Source: Streptomyces xanthophaeus
GTDB lineage: Bacteria > Actinomycetota > Actinomycetes > Streptomycetales > Streptomycetaceae
Length of the DNA: 38,491 nucleotides
Assembly: GCF_000725805.1 (NCBI RefSeq)
Contig: NZ_JOFT01000052.1
Coordinates: forward strand, 1-38,491
Direction of reading: 5' to 3'
The stretch's first letter is position 1, and every line of letters begins with the position of its first letter. Positions 7,467-14,997 of the stretch are shown in pieces. The translations under genes and the position numbers were made by a program. The notes below the pieces were generated by a model that was given only the letters and a program-made list of their open reading frames with translations, did no database searches and was not told the DNA's origin.

Positions 7467-9268
7467 TTCTTCTCCACCTCAGAGTTGGCGATCGCACCGG
7501 CCAGCAGCCGTACGGTGGGGTACTCGAACATCGACACGAGCGACAGCCGGACCCCCAGTTCCTGCTGGATGCGCTGGTGCGCCTGCTTGATCGAGATCGA
7601 CGTGCCGCCCAGGTCGAAGTAGTTGTCGTCGACACCGATGTGGCGGGTCTTCAGGACATCGGCCCAGATGGCGCCGAGCGCGCCCTCCAGGTCCGTGGCG
7701 GCGGGCCGGAACGCGACGCCCAGCTCCAGCCGCGTGCCGTCCGTGCTCTGCCGCAGCGCGGCCCGGTCGGCCTTGCCGTTGCCGGTCAGCGGGATGCGGT
7801 CGAGCCGGAACAGCTCCGAGGGGATCATGTAGTCGGGCAGCCGGCGGGCGAGCCCGCCGCGCAGTTCGGCGACGGTCGGCGCCGCGCCCTCCGCGGGGAC
7901 GACGTAGGCCGCCAGGATGCGCTCGGAGCCCTGCTGCCGGTCCACCACGGCCGCCTGCCGCACCTGCGGCTCCTCCAGCAGCGCCGATTCCACCTCGGTC
8001 AGCTCGACCCGGTTGCCCCGGATCTTGACCTGGCTGTCGATGCGGCCGATGACCTGGACGAGGCCGCCGGGCAGCATCCGGGCGAGGTCGCCGGACCGGT
8101 AGACCCGCTCGCCCGGCGCGCCGCCGAACGGGTGGGGGACGAAGGCCGCCTCGGTCAGGTCGGGTCGGCCGTGGTAGCCGTGGGCGAGCGCGTCGCCGCC
8201 GATGTACAGCTCGCCGAGCTCCCCTTCCGGCAGCACCTTCCCGGCGGCGTCCACGACCCAGACCTCGGTGCCGGGCAGCGGGGCGCCGACCGGGGGCGGT
8301 GAGTGGGCGAGGTCGGACGCCTCGAAGACGCGGCAGCAGGTGAACACGCCCGCCTCGGTGGGTCCGTAGCCGTTGGAGAAGCGGATGTCGGTGGTGCGCA
8401 TCGCCCGGGCGAGGTGCGCCGTGGACACGACCTCGCCGCCCACGACGACCTGGTGCAGCCCCGAGTCCGCGAACAGGCCGTCGTCGACGACCTGGTTGAA
8501 CACGGTCGGAGTGAGCCACAGGGACGTCACCGCGTGGGCCCGCACGGCCGACATGACCGATTCGGCCGAGACCCGGGTGTCCGGGTGGAGCACCAGGCGC
8601 CCGCCGTTGGCGAGTGAGCCCCAGACCTCCAGGACGTGCGCGTCGAAGGAGAGCGGGCACGTCTGGAGGAAGGTCACCCCCGGGCCGAAGTCGGCGTAGC
8701 CGCCGGGGCGGACGATGCGGGCGGCGGCCCGGTGCGGGACCGCGACGCCCTTGGGGGCGCCGGTGGTTCCCGAGGTGTAGATCACGTAGGCCAGGTTCTC
8801 CGCGGTGGGCCGCGGGCCCGCGGATGCGCCGTCCGCCACGGGCGGGTACGCGGCGTCCGCCCGGACCCGTGCGTCGCCGAAGGCGGCGAGCCGCTCGTGG
8901 GTGGCCGCGGAGGTGATCACTGCCAGGGCCCCGGAGTCCGCGAGGATGCCCGTCACCCGCTCGGCGGGGTCGTCGGTGCGCAGCGGCAGGTAGGCGCCGC
9001 CCGCCTCCAGGATGCCGAGCATGCCGACGATCATGTCGAGGGACCGTTCGACGTGCAGGCCGACCACGGTGTCGGGCCCGACGCCCCGGTCGCGCAGGTG
9101 CGCGGCCAGCCGGCGGGCCCGGTCCAGCAGTTCGCCGTAGGAGAGGGTCTGCCCGTCCTGGACGACCGCGGGAGCCCCTGGGTCCGCCGCCGCGTGCGCG
9201 GCGAACATGTCGTGCAGGCAGTGTGCGGTCAATTCGGTCTGCTGAAGCGGCTGTTGGACGTCGATCAT
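7463..9268 (-). CDS. NRPS loading module: adenylation + peptidyl carrier protein
   Basis: 601 aa. The ATG at 9268 follows a GGGAGAGG ribosome site; an in-frame ATG at 9313 lacks one. Adenylation motifs: A3 YTSGTTGAPKG (165-174), A5 NGYGPTEAG (299-307), A7 YRSGDLAR (390-397), A10 Lys499 (GNGKADR). PCP about 525-595 with Ser557 in FDLGGTSI. No condensation domain, so it starts the line. By alignment to GrsA, pocket residues read D209, A210, L213, (278 uncertain), V275, G277, G300, V308, F309, K499. This is a hydrophobic pocket closest in style to valine-type codes; the prediction is weak. First gene of the operon that continues into the PKS by a GTGA overlap. Confidence 0.92.
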   Translation of the reverse strand: MIDVQQPLQQTELTAHCLHDMFAAHAAADPGAPAVVQDGQTLSYGELLDRARRLAAHLRDRGVGPDTVVGLHVERSLDMIVGMLGILEAGGAYLPLRTDDPAERVTGILADSGALAVITSAATHERLAAFGDARVRADAAYPPVADGASAGPRPTAENLAYVIYTSGTTGAPKGVAVPHRAAARIVRPGGYADFGPGVTFLQTCPLSFDAHVLEVWGSLANGGRLVLHPDTRVSAESVMSAVRAHAVTSLWLTPTVFNQVVDDGLFADSGLHQVVVGGEVVSTAHLARAMRTTDIRFSNGYGPTEAGVFTCCRVFEASDLAHSPPPVGAPLPGTEVWVVDAAGKVLPEGELGELYIGGDALAHGYHGRPDLTEAAFVPHPFGGAPGERVYRSGDLARMLPGGLVQVIGRIDSQVKIRGNRVELTEVESALLEEPQVRQAAVVDRQQGSERILAAYVVPAEGAAPTVAELRGGLARRLPDYMIPSELFRLDRIPLTGNGKADRAALRQSTDGTRLELGVAFRPAATDLEGALGAIWADVLKTRHIGVDDNYFDLGGTSISIKQAHQRIQQELGVRLSLVSMFEYPTVRLLAGAIANSEVEKK

Positions 9269-9463
9269 TGAACTACCTCTCCCCCGTCCGGGATCCAGGC
9301 AAGATCCAAACACGCTGTTCCGCGCAGGGCATTGGACCTATGTACACAACTGCGCATGACACGGATCACCTTCGGGGCCGCCCGGCGCGCCCTGCCGGGC
9401 CGCGGGGGCGGCAGGTCAGCGCCGCACCGGGCCCGGCACCGGCCGCGGCCTTCTCACATGCAA
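9269..9463 (-). promoter_or_regulatory. Upstream region of the NRPS-PKS operon
   Basis: This is the only gap able to hold the promoter of the five-gene operon. It is noticeably less GC-rich near 9300-9365 (minus strand contains TTGTGTACATAGG and TTGGATCTTG). No convincing -35/-10 pair or operator could be fixed by eye. Confidence 0.35.
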
Positions 9464-9500
9464 CGGCCGCCCCCACCCGGCGTACGGGTGGGGGCGGCCG
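9464..9500 (-). terminator. Hairpin terminator after the isochorismatase-like gene
   Basis: A perfect 15-bp inverted repeat (9464-9478 with 9486-9500) encloses a 7-nt loop. It begins 21 nt after the stop of the minus-strand gene 9522-10136 and isolates it from the NRPS operon. No long T-run, as is common in Streptomyces. Confidence 0.85.
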
Positions 9501-9521
9501 TGTGCGGGGGGCGGCGGCGGG

Positions 9522-10136
9522 TCAGTGCGCGGGCGCCCACTGGGCGAGCAGGGCTTCGGCGGTCGTGATGGTGGCCACCAGGGCGAGGGAGTTGCGGATC
9601 ACCTCGGCGGTGCAGGAGGCGGGCACTCCGGCGATGGCGTCGGACGGGACCACGACCTGGTAGCCGAGGTTCACGGCGTCGAAGACGGTGTTCGGGACGG
9701 CGATGTTCGAGGAGACCCCGGTGACGACGAGGGTGCGGATGCCGAGGTTGCGCAGCAGGGCGTCCAGGTCGGTCCCGGCCATCGGGGAGAGCCCGTGCAG
9801 CCTGCGGACCACGATGTCCTGCTCGGCCACGGTGATGGGCGCCGCGACCTCCACCGCCGGGCTCCCGGTGAGCTGGCGCACGGGCAGCTTGCCCGCGGCC
9901 CGGAACAGCCGGGCGTTGGTGCTGGCCCCCAGGCCGTCCGGCCGCCGCTCGGCCACCGCGTGCAGCACCTGGACGCCCGCCCCGCGCGCGGCCTCGGCCA
10001 GCGCGGCGATCCGCCCGAGGGCGCCGGAGTCCCGGGCCTCCTTGGCCAGTTCCGGCAGGGCGCTCTCCTCGCCGACCACGCCGTTCTGGCACTCGACGGT
10101 GAGCAGCGCGGTGGTGGCGGGATCGAGTTCCGGCAT
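9522..10136 (-). CDS. Isochorismatase-fold protein lacking the catalytic cysteine
   Basis: 204 aa from ATG 10136, full length for the isochorismatase/cysteine hydrolase superfamily. The fold signature is clear: ALLTVECQNGVVGE near the N-terminus, LSPMAGTDLDALLRNLGI in the middle, and LVVTGVSSNIAVPNTVFDAVNLGYQVVVPSDA. In active hydrolases the last segment carries the nucleophile Cys (GVATxxCV); here that place is Ala (SSNIAV), and the usual N-terminal Asp is Glu. It therefore may bind rather than hydrolyse, or use other residues; related actinobacterial proteins share this pattern as far as I recall. Divergent from the PPOX gene at 10213, with which it shares a palindromic operator-like site, and closed by a terminator. 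Probably not part of the NRPS operon. Confidence 0.8.
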   Translation of the reverse strand: MPELDPATTALLTVECQNGVVGEESALPELAKEARDSGALGRIAALAEAARGAGVQVLHAVAERRPDGLGASTNARLFRAAGKLPVRQLTGSPAVEVAAPITVAEQDIVVRRLHGLSPMAGTDLDALLRNLGIRTLVVTGVSSNIAVPNTVFDAVNLGYQVVVPSDAIAGVPASCTAEVIRNSLALVATITTAEALLAQWAPAH

Positions 10137-10176
10137 GGCTCCCCCTGGCGTGGCGACGGAAGAGCCCTCATGATTC

Positions 10177-10191
10177 CTGACACACAGTCAG
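10177..10191. promoter_or_regulatory. Palindrome CTGAC-N5-GTCAG between divergent genes
   Basis: CTGACACACAGTCAG is a perfect inverted repeat (5+5 bp, 5-nt spacer), 41 nt upstream of the isochorismatase-like start and 22 nt upstream of the PPOX start. The same architecture recurs at 17224-17238 before another small enzyme gene, which supports a shared dimeric regulator. Confidence 0.5.
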
Positions 10192-10212
10192 ATGTGAAGG
10201 GGTGCGAGGCCG

Positions 10213-10686
10213 ATGGACGAGGCACGAGCGGACCGGGCGCAGCGGCGCGGTCGGCGCATCATGATGACCGACGCCGAGCTGGAGGTCTTCCTGCGCGAAC
10301 AGCGGACCTGCCGGGTGGCGACCGTCTCCCCGGACGGGCGGCCGCACGTGGGCGCCCTGTGGTTCGCCTGGGACGGCACCTCCCTGTGGCTGTACTCGAT
10401 CACGCGCAGCCGCCGCTGGTCCGACCTGCGCAAGGACCCGCGGATCTCGGTGGTCGTGGACTCGGGCGAGTCCTACGACGAACTGCGCGGCGTGGAGCTC
10501 TCCGGCAGCGCCGTCTTCGTGGGCGAGGCCCCGCGCACCGGCGAGCCCTGCCCGGAGCTGGCGGAGGCCGAACGGATCTTCCCCGTCAAGAACTTCGGCA
10601 TCGAGGAGATGCCGCACGACGGCCGGCACGCCTGGATCCGCCTCACCCCGGACTCGGTCGTCTCGTGGGACTTCCGCAAGCTCTAG
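10213..10686 (+). CDS. Pyridoxamine 5'-phosphate oxidase-fold protein (flavin/F420 split barrel)
   Basis: 157 aa. The split-barrel motif is seen as CRVATVSPDGRPHVGALWF followed by LWLYSITRSRRWSDLRKDPRISVVVD, typical of the PPOX/F420-dependent reductase group; cofactor and substrate cannot be decided. ATG 10213 has an AAGGGG 10 nt upstream; the double ATG at 10261/10264 would give a start closer to the usual family N-terminus (MTDAELEVFLREQRTC) and remains possible. Transcribed away from the isochorismatase-like gene. Its TAG stop (10684-10686) lies within the left CTAG target duplication of a MITE. Confidence 0.85.
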   Translation: MDEARADRAQRRGRRIMMTDAELEVFLREQRTCRVATVSPDGRPHVGALWFAWDGTSLWLYSITRSRRWSDLRKDPRISVVVDSGESYDELRGVELSGSAVFVGEAPRTGEPCPELAEAERIFPVKNFGIEEMPHDGRHAWIRLTPDSVVSWDFRKL

Positions 10687-10851
10687 GCCGTCTCTTTCGG
10701 ATCTTGCCGGGCCCGCGCCGCCCGGCACCGCGCCTCGCCGCACTGCCGGGGCAACCGAGTACGTCCAGTACACGGCAGCCCCGGCAGCACGCCGAGACAC
10801 GGCACCGGACGACGCGGACCTGACCGACAAGATCCGAAAGAGACGACCTAG
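10683..10851. mobile_element. 161-bp foldback MITE with CTAG target-site duplications
   Basis: Element 10687-10847 is bounded by direct CTAG repeats (10683-10686 and 10848-10851). The ends are inverted: positions 1-24 of both ends match except at positions 2 and 21, including a perfect 17-bp core GTCTCTTTCGGATCTTG. The arms continue to pair imperfectly to the centre near GAGTACGTCCAGTAC (about 10768-10782), so the whole element can fold into one long hairpin. There is no coding capacity. Short TIRs plus CTAG duplication point to mobilisation by an IS5-superfamily DDE transposase (inference). Both flanking genes end exactly in the duplicated CTAGs, and the hairpin may serve both as a transcription terminator. 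Confidence 0.85.
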
Positions 10852-11786
10852 ACGCCCTGGCGCGGCGACAGGGGCGCCCCCGCCGCACCGATGCCGTGCG
10901 CCGCCTGCCGCAGGGCCTGGACGGCGGCCCGGACCGAGGGCCGCCGGTCGGCGTCCGAGCGCCAGACGGCGTACACGTGGCGGCGCACGGAGTCGCAGAC
11001 CGGCAGCAGCCGTACGCCCTCCGGCACCGGACCGCGGCCCAGCTTCGGCGCCACGCACACCCCGAGCCCGGCCTCGACGAAGGCCAGCTGGGTGTGGTGC
11101 TCCTCGGCGATGTGGGTGATCCGCGGCTCGGTGCCCGTTCCGCGCAGGGTGTAGACCAGCCACTCGTGGCAGAACTGGCCCTCGTTCCAGGAGATCCAGT
11201 CGTCCTCGGCGAATTCGGCGAGGGAGACCTCGGTGCGCTCGGCCAGCCGGTGACCGGCCGGGACCGCGATGTCGACCGAGTCGTCCAGCAGGTGCGTGCG
11301 GGTCAGCTCGCCGGGCACCGGCATCCGCTTGTTGTGCCAGTCGATGGCCAGGGCCAGGTCGAGGTCCCCGCGCACGACGGCCGCCATGCTCACCTCGGGC
11401 TCCTGTTCCCGCACCAGGGCGCGCAGCTCCGGATGGTCCGCGCGCAGGGCGGACAGGGCCCGCGGCAGCAGGCCGCGCATCGCGGTCGGGAAGGCGCCGA
11501 TGCGCAGCTCGCCCACGGCGCAGCCGCGCTGGGCCTCGACATCGGCCTGGGCCAGCTCCACCTGGGAGATGATCCGGGCCGCGTGGTCGGCGAGCAGGCG
11601 GCCCGCGTCCGTGAGCCGGACCCCGCGCCCGTTCTTGGCCACCAGGGGCTGGCCGACCTCGCGCTCCAGCTTGGCCATCTGCTGGGACACGGCCGAGGTG
11701 GTGACGTGGAGACCGTAGGCCGCGCCGCTGACCGAGCCGTGGCGGGCGAGGGCGTCCAGGGTGCGCAGGCGCTCCAGGTTCAACAT
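10848..11786 (-). CDS. LysR-family transcriptional regulator
   Basis: 312 aa from ATG 11786. N-terminal winged helix (1-60) with helix-turn-helix GSVSGAAYGLHVTTSAVSQQ, then LTDAGRLLADHAARII linker helix and a periplasmic-binding-protein-like effector domain (GELRIGAFPTAMRGLLP ... GLGVCVAPKLG). Divergent from an EamA exporter gene with 74 nt between starts, the standard LysR layout, so it most likely controls that exporter and itself. Effector unknown. The TAG stop lies in the right CTAG copy of the MITE; the last residues RQGV look undisturbed. Confidence 0.95.
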   Translation of the reverse strand: MLNLERLRTLDALARHGSVSGAAYGLHVTTSAVSQQMAKLEREVGQPLVAKNGRGVRLTDAGRLLADHAARIISQVELAQADVEAQRGCAVGELRIGAFPTAMRGLLPRALSALRADHPELRALVREQEPEVSMAAVVRGDLDLALAIDWHNKRMPVPGELTRTHLLDDSVDIAVPAGHRLAERTEVSLAEFAEDDWISWNEGQFCHEWLVYTLRGTGTEPRITHIAEEHHTQLAFVEAGLGVCVAPKLGRGPVPEGVRLLPVCDSVRRHVYAVWRSDADRRPSVRAAVQALRQAAHGIGAAGAPLSPRQGV

Positions 11787-11860
11787 ATAAGCAATGCTAC
11801 GCCGTTGCCCTCAGGAACTCTCGCTTGTCCTACGTAGTTGACACGCGCACAGTAAGGGAC
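11787..11860. promoter_or_regulatory. Divergent promoter region lysR / EamA exporter
   Basis: 74 nt that must contain both promoters and the LysR operator. TTGACA occurs at 11838-11843 on the plus strand but is too close to the ATG at 11861 to act as -35 for it. TACGTA (11831-11836) is a small palindrome. Assignment of boxes is uncertain. Confidence 0.4.
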
Positions 11861-12871
11861 ATGAGCGCACCCGCCACCCCTGGCACCACCTCCGCCACAC
11901 CGGCCACACTGGCCACATCGGCCAACCCCGCCACACCCACCGCCGGACCGGTCGGGGCCGCCCGCCCCGCCGTGCGCCGGGGCCGCTCCCTGGACTGGCG
12001 GGTCCGCTTCGCCGTCCTCTCGGTGGTCTGGGGCTTCAGCTTCCTGCTGATCAAGGTCGGTACGCAGGCGTACGCACCGTTCCAGGTGGCCCTGGGCCGG
12101 GTCCTGTTCGGGGCGCTCGCCCTGCTCTGCGTCCTGCTGGTGCGCCGCGAACCGCTCCCCCGCGGGCTGCGCACCTGGGGTCACCTCACGGTGGCGGCCG
12201 TGCTGCTCAACACCGCCCCCTTCTCCCTGTTCGCGTACGCGGAGCTGACCATCCCCTCCGGCCTGGCGGGCATCTGCAACGCCACCTCCCCGCTGTGGGG
12301 CATGGCCCTGTCGATGGTCGCGCTGTCCGAGGACCGTCCGACGCGACGCCGGTTCGCGGGCCTGGGCCTGGGCTTCCTCGGCGTGCTCATCGTCCTCGGC
12401 GCCTGGCAGGGCTTCGCGGGCGTCGACGCCAAGGGCACCGCGCTCGCCCTGCTGGCCTCGCTCTGCTACCCGATCGGCTGGATCTACGTCCGCCGCACCC
12501 TGGCGGCCGCTCCCGGCTCCCCGGTGGCCCTGACCGGCGCGCAGCTGCTCCTCTCCACGCTCCAGCTCGGCCTCGTCAGCGCCCTGTTCACCTCGGCCCC
12601 CGCGTCCTTCCCGCTCTGGCCCACCCTGGCGGTCGTCGCGCTCGGCGCCCTGGGCACGGGCATGGCCCTGCAGATGCAGTACGGGCTGGTGACGGAGGTC
12701 GGCCCGACCACCGCCCAGATGGTCACGTACTTCATCCCGGTCATCGCCACCACGGCGGGCGTCCTGGTCCTCGGTGAGCAGCTGCACTGGAACACCCCGG
12801 TCGGCGCGGCGATCGTGCTGGCGGGGGCCGCCCTCACCCAGACCCGCTCCGGCCCCCGCAAGCCCGCCTGA
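11861..12871 (+). CDS. EamA/DMT-family exporter
   Basis: 336 aa; ATG 11861 is preferred to the TTG at 11825 because it follows AAGGGAC and the region before it is the regulator promoter. After a 40-residue Ala/Thr/Pro tail come ten hydrophobic helices in two repeats (VRFAVLSVVWGFSFLLIKVG opens the first EamA repeat). Drug/metabolite transporters of this kind expel amino acids, nucleosides or toxic metabolites by proton antiport. Controlled presumably by the divergent LysR protein. Ends 43 nt before the convergent MocR gene. Confidence 0.92.
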   Translation: MSAPATPGTTSATPATLATSANPATPTAGPVGAARPAVRRGRSLDWRVRFAVLSVVWGFSFLLIKVGTQAYAPFQVALGRVLFGALALLCVLLVRREPLPRGLRTWGHLTVAAVLLNTAPFSLFAYAELTIPSGLAGICNATSPLWGMALSMVALSEDRPTRRRFAGLGLGFLGVLIVLGAWQGFAGVDAKGTALALLASLCYPIGWIYVRRTLAAAPGSPVALTGAQLLLSTLQLGLVSALFTSAPASFPLWPTLAVVALGALGTGMALQMQYGLVTEVGPTTAQMVTYFIPVIATTAGVLVLGEQLHWNTPVGAAIVLAGAALTQTRSGPRKPA

Positions 12872-12914
12872 CCCGCCCGCGCCCGCCGCGCCGGGCGCAC
12901 CCCGGCGGGCCCCG

Positions 12915-14249
12915 TCAGTCGTAGCGGACGCCCGGTGTGCCGGGTCGCACCGCCGAGGCCAGGGAATCCGCCAGGCCCGCGATCTCCGACGGGGCCACCT
13001 GCGACACCGTCAGCCGCACGCCGGGCCCGGTCTCCACACGGAACCGGGCCCCCGCGGCGAGCGCCCAGCCCCCGGCCAGCATCCGGGTCACCACCCCCGT
13101 CTCGTCGGCCACCGGCACCCACACGTTCATCCCGCTGCGCCCGTACGCCCGCACCCCCCGCTCGCGCAGGGCCCCGACGAGCCCGTCGCGGCGCAGCCCG
13201 TACGAACGCGCCACCGCCGCCCGGTCCACCGCGCCCGCGGTCCACAGCTCCACCACCGCGTACTGGAGCAGCCGGCTCACCCATCCCGGGCCCAGCCGCT
13301 GGCGTCCCCGCACCCGGTCCAGGGTCACCTCGTCGCCCGTCAGCACCGCCATCCGCAGGTCCGGCCCGTGCGCCTTGGCCGTGGACCGCAGCAGCGCCCA
13401 GTGCCGGGTCACCCCGCCCAGCGGCCACAGCGGCAGGTCGACGAAGCCGAGCCCGTGGTCGTCCTCGATCAGCAGCACCTCGGGATGGGCGGCGAGCAGG
13501 GCCCGCAGCTCCCTCGCCCGCGCCTCGCTCACCGCCGCCCCGGTCGGGTTCTGCGCCCGCGAGGTCACCACCAGCGCCCGCGCCCCGTCCGCCAGGGCCC
13601 GCGCCACCGCGTCGGGCACCGGGCCGTCGTCGTCCACCGCCACCGGCAGGACCCGCAGCCCCAGCGCCGGGGCCAGGTCCAGCACGCTGCTCCACCCCGG
13701 GTCCTCGACCGCGACGGCGTCGCCCGGCCGCAGGTGCGCGGCCAGCACCCGTTCGATGCCGTCCAGGGCGCCCGAGGTCAGCGCCAGCGCTCCGGCCGGG
13801 ACCCCGTCCGCATCCAGTTCGGCCCGGGCGAGCCGCGCCAGGTCAGGAACGACCGGGTCCTGTCCGTACAGGGTCGGCGCCTCGGCGTAGCGGCGGGCGG
13901 CGGCGGCCAGGGCACCGTCCAGCGGGGGGAGCAGCGTCACGTCCGGGTTGCCCGACGCGAGGTCCCGTACGCCCGCCGGCACGAGCGTGCGCAGCGCGTC
14001 CCGCGGGGTGCTGGAGGGGCGGGAGCGCACCCGGCTGCCGCGCCGCCCGTCGGTCTCGATGACCCCGCGTTCGCGCAGGGTCCGGTACGCGGCGGCCACG
14101 GTGTTCGGATTGACCCCGAGCGCGCCCGCCAGCTCCCGCATGGGCGGCAGCAGCGTTCCGGGGGCGAGCGCACCCGATCCCACGCCCGCTTCGACACTGG
14201 CCGCGATATCCGATGCGCGACGCCCAACGATCCGATAATCTTCTAGCAC
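12915..14249 (-). CDS. MocR-type regulator (GntR winged helix + aminotransferase fold)
   Basis: 444 aa from GTG 14249. Residues 10-75 form a GntR winged helix (LPPMRELAGALGVNPNTVAAAYRTLRERG). Residues 95-440 are a class I aminotransferase fold with NPTG (Asn234), the PLP-pyridine Asp263/264 region and the Schiff-base Lys292 (RSTAKAHGPDLRMA). MocR proteins sense PLP or amino compounds and often regulate a divergent gene. Here that gene is a PPOX-fold protein starting 38 nt away, which fits control of a vitamin B6-linked or amine function (inference). Homologous to PtsJ/PdxR-like regulators. Confidence 0.93.
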   Translation of the reverse strand: MLEDYRIVGRRASDIAASVEAGVGSGALAPGTLLPPMRELAGALGVNPNTVAAAYRTLRERGVIETDGRRGSRVRSRPSSTPRDALRTLVPAGVRDLASGNPDVTLLPPLDGALAAAARRYAEAPTLYGQDPVVPDLARLARAELDADGVPAGALALTSGALDGIERVLAAHLRPGDAVAVEDPGWSSVLDLAPALGLRVLPVAVDDDGPVPDAVARALADGARALVVTSRAQNPTGAAVSEARARELRALLAAHPEVLLIEDDHGLGFVDLPLWPLGGVTRHWALLRSTAKAHGPDLRMAVLTGDEVTLDRVRGRQRLGPGWVSRLLQYAVVELWTAGAVDRAAVARSYGLRRDGLVGALRERGVRAYGRSGMNVWVPVADETGVVTRMLAGGWALAAGARFRVETGPGVRLTVSQVAPSEIAGLADSLASAVRPGTPGVRYD

Positions 14250-14286
14250 AAAGACAAGTATGCACTAGTACAACGGAGTCCGCATC
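14250..14286. promoter_or_regulatory. 37-nt divergent promoter/operator, mocR / PPOX
   Basis: Unusually AT-rich for the region. It holds GCACTAGTAC and, just inside mocR, CTAGCACAAAGAC, so CTAG-centred half-sites occur on both sides; these could be MocR binding elements. With so little room, at least one transcript probably has a very short leader. Confidence 0.4.
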
Positions 14287-14997
14287 ATGACTGCCACGCC
14301 CGCCACCGAGACCCCCGCCACCGACACCCCCGGCACCGGGACGCCCAGCACCTACGAGCCCACCGGCCGCACGGTCCCCAGCCGCTCCCGCGACCGGGCC
14401 CGCTACGACCGCGAGACGGTGCACTCGATACTCGACCAGGCCTACCTGTGCCACCTCGGCTTCGTCCGCGACGGCGCCCCGGTGGTCCTGCCCACGCTCT
14501 TCGGCCGGGTCGGCGAAGCCCTGTACATCCACGGTTCCACCGGTTCGCGCCCGCTGCTCGCCGCGGGCAAGGCGGACCCCGGACTGCCGGTCTGCGTGAC
14601 CGTGACGCATGTGGACGGTCTGGTCCTGGCCCGTTCGGCCTTCCACCACTCGCTGAACTACCGCTCCGTGGTGGTCCACGGCACCGCCTACCAGGTCACC
14701 GACGAGGAGGAGCGCCGCACCGCCCTGGACGCCCTCGTCGACCAGGTGGTGCCCGGCCGGTCCGCGGACTCCCGGCCCGCCGACGCCAGGGAGCTGGCCG
14801 CCACCGCGGTGATCCGCCTGGACCTGGACGAGGTGTCCGCGAAGCTGCGCACCGGCGGTCCGAACGACGACGCCGAGGACCTGGACCTGCCCTACTGGTC
14901 GGGCGTGGTCCCGGTCGCCCCGGCGTACGGCACCCCCGTACCGGCCGCGGACCTGGCCCCCGGCATCGCCGCCCCGGACTACCTCGCCGCGCTCTGA
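14287..14997 (+). CDS. Pyridoxamine 5'-phosphate oxidase-like flavoprotein (NimA-type)
   Basis: 236 aa, ATG 14287 with GGAG 10 nt upstream. After a Thr/Pro-rich tail (1-30) the sequence [20 protein letters not shown] and [23 protein letters not shown], then [13 protein letters not shown] and [19 protein letters not shown] segments, match the Pyridox_ox_2/NimA-like split barrel that binds FMN or haem-like cofactors. Divergent from mocR and probably its target. Its last 19 nt overlap the convergent exporter gene. Confidence 0.88.
   Translation: MTATPATETPATDTPGTGTPSTYEPTGRTVPSRSRDRARYDRETVHSILDQAYLCHLGFVRDGAPVVLPTLFGRVGEALYIHGSTGSRPLLAAGKADPGLPVCVTVTHVDGLVLARSAFHHSLNYRSVVVHGTAYQVTDEEERRTALDALVDQVVPGRSADSRPADARELAATAVIRLDLDEVSAKLRTGGPNDDAEDLDLPYWSGVVPVAPAYGTPVPAADLAPGIAAPDYLAAL

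Noticed and set aside
3549..7622. 1357-codon open frame on the plus strand
   Set aside because: It is antisense to the PKS, whose frame shows all KS, KR and ACP motifs. The plus frame translates to repetitive Gly/Ala/Arg/Asp without any motif, as expected from GC-rich antisense.
7463..9268. Condensation domain in the NRPS
   Set aside because: The protein starts directly with the adenylation domain (LTAHCLHDMFAAHAA); no HHxxxDG motif is present.
11838..11843. TTGACA as -35 box of the EamA gene
   Set aside because: Only 17 nt to the ATG, leaving no place for a -10 box and start site before the codon.
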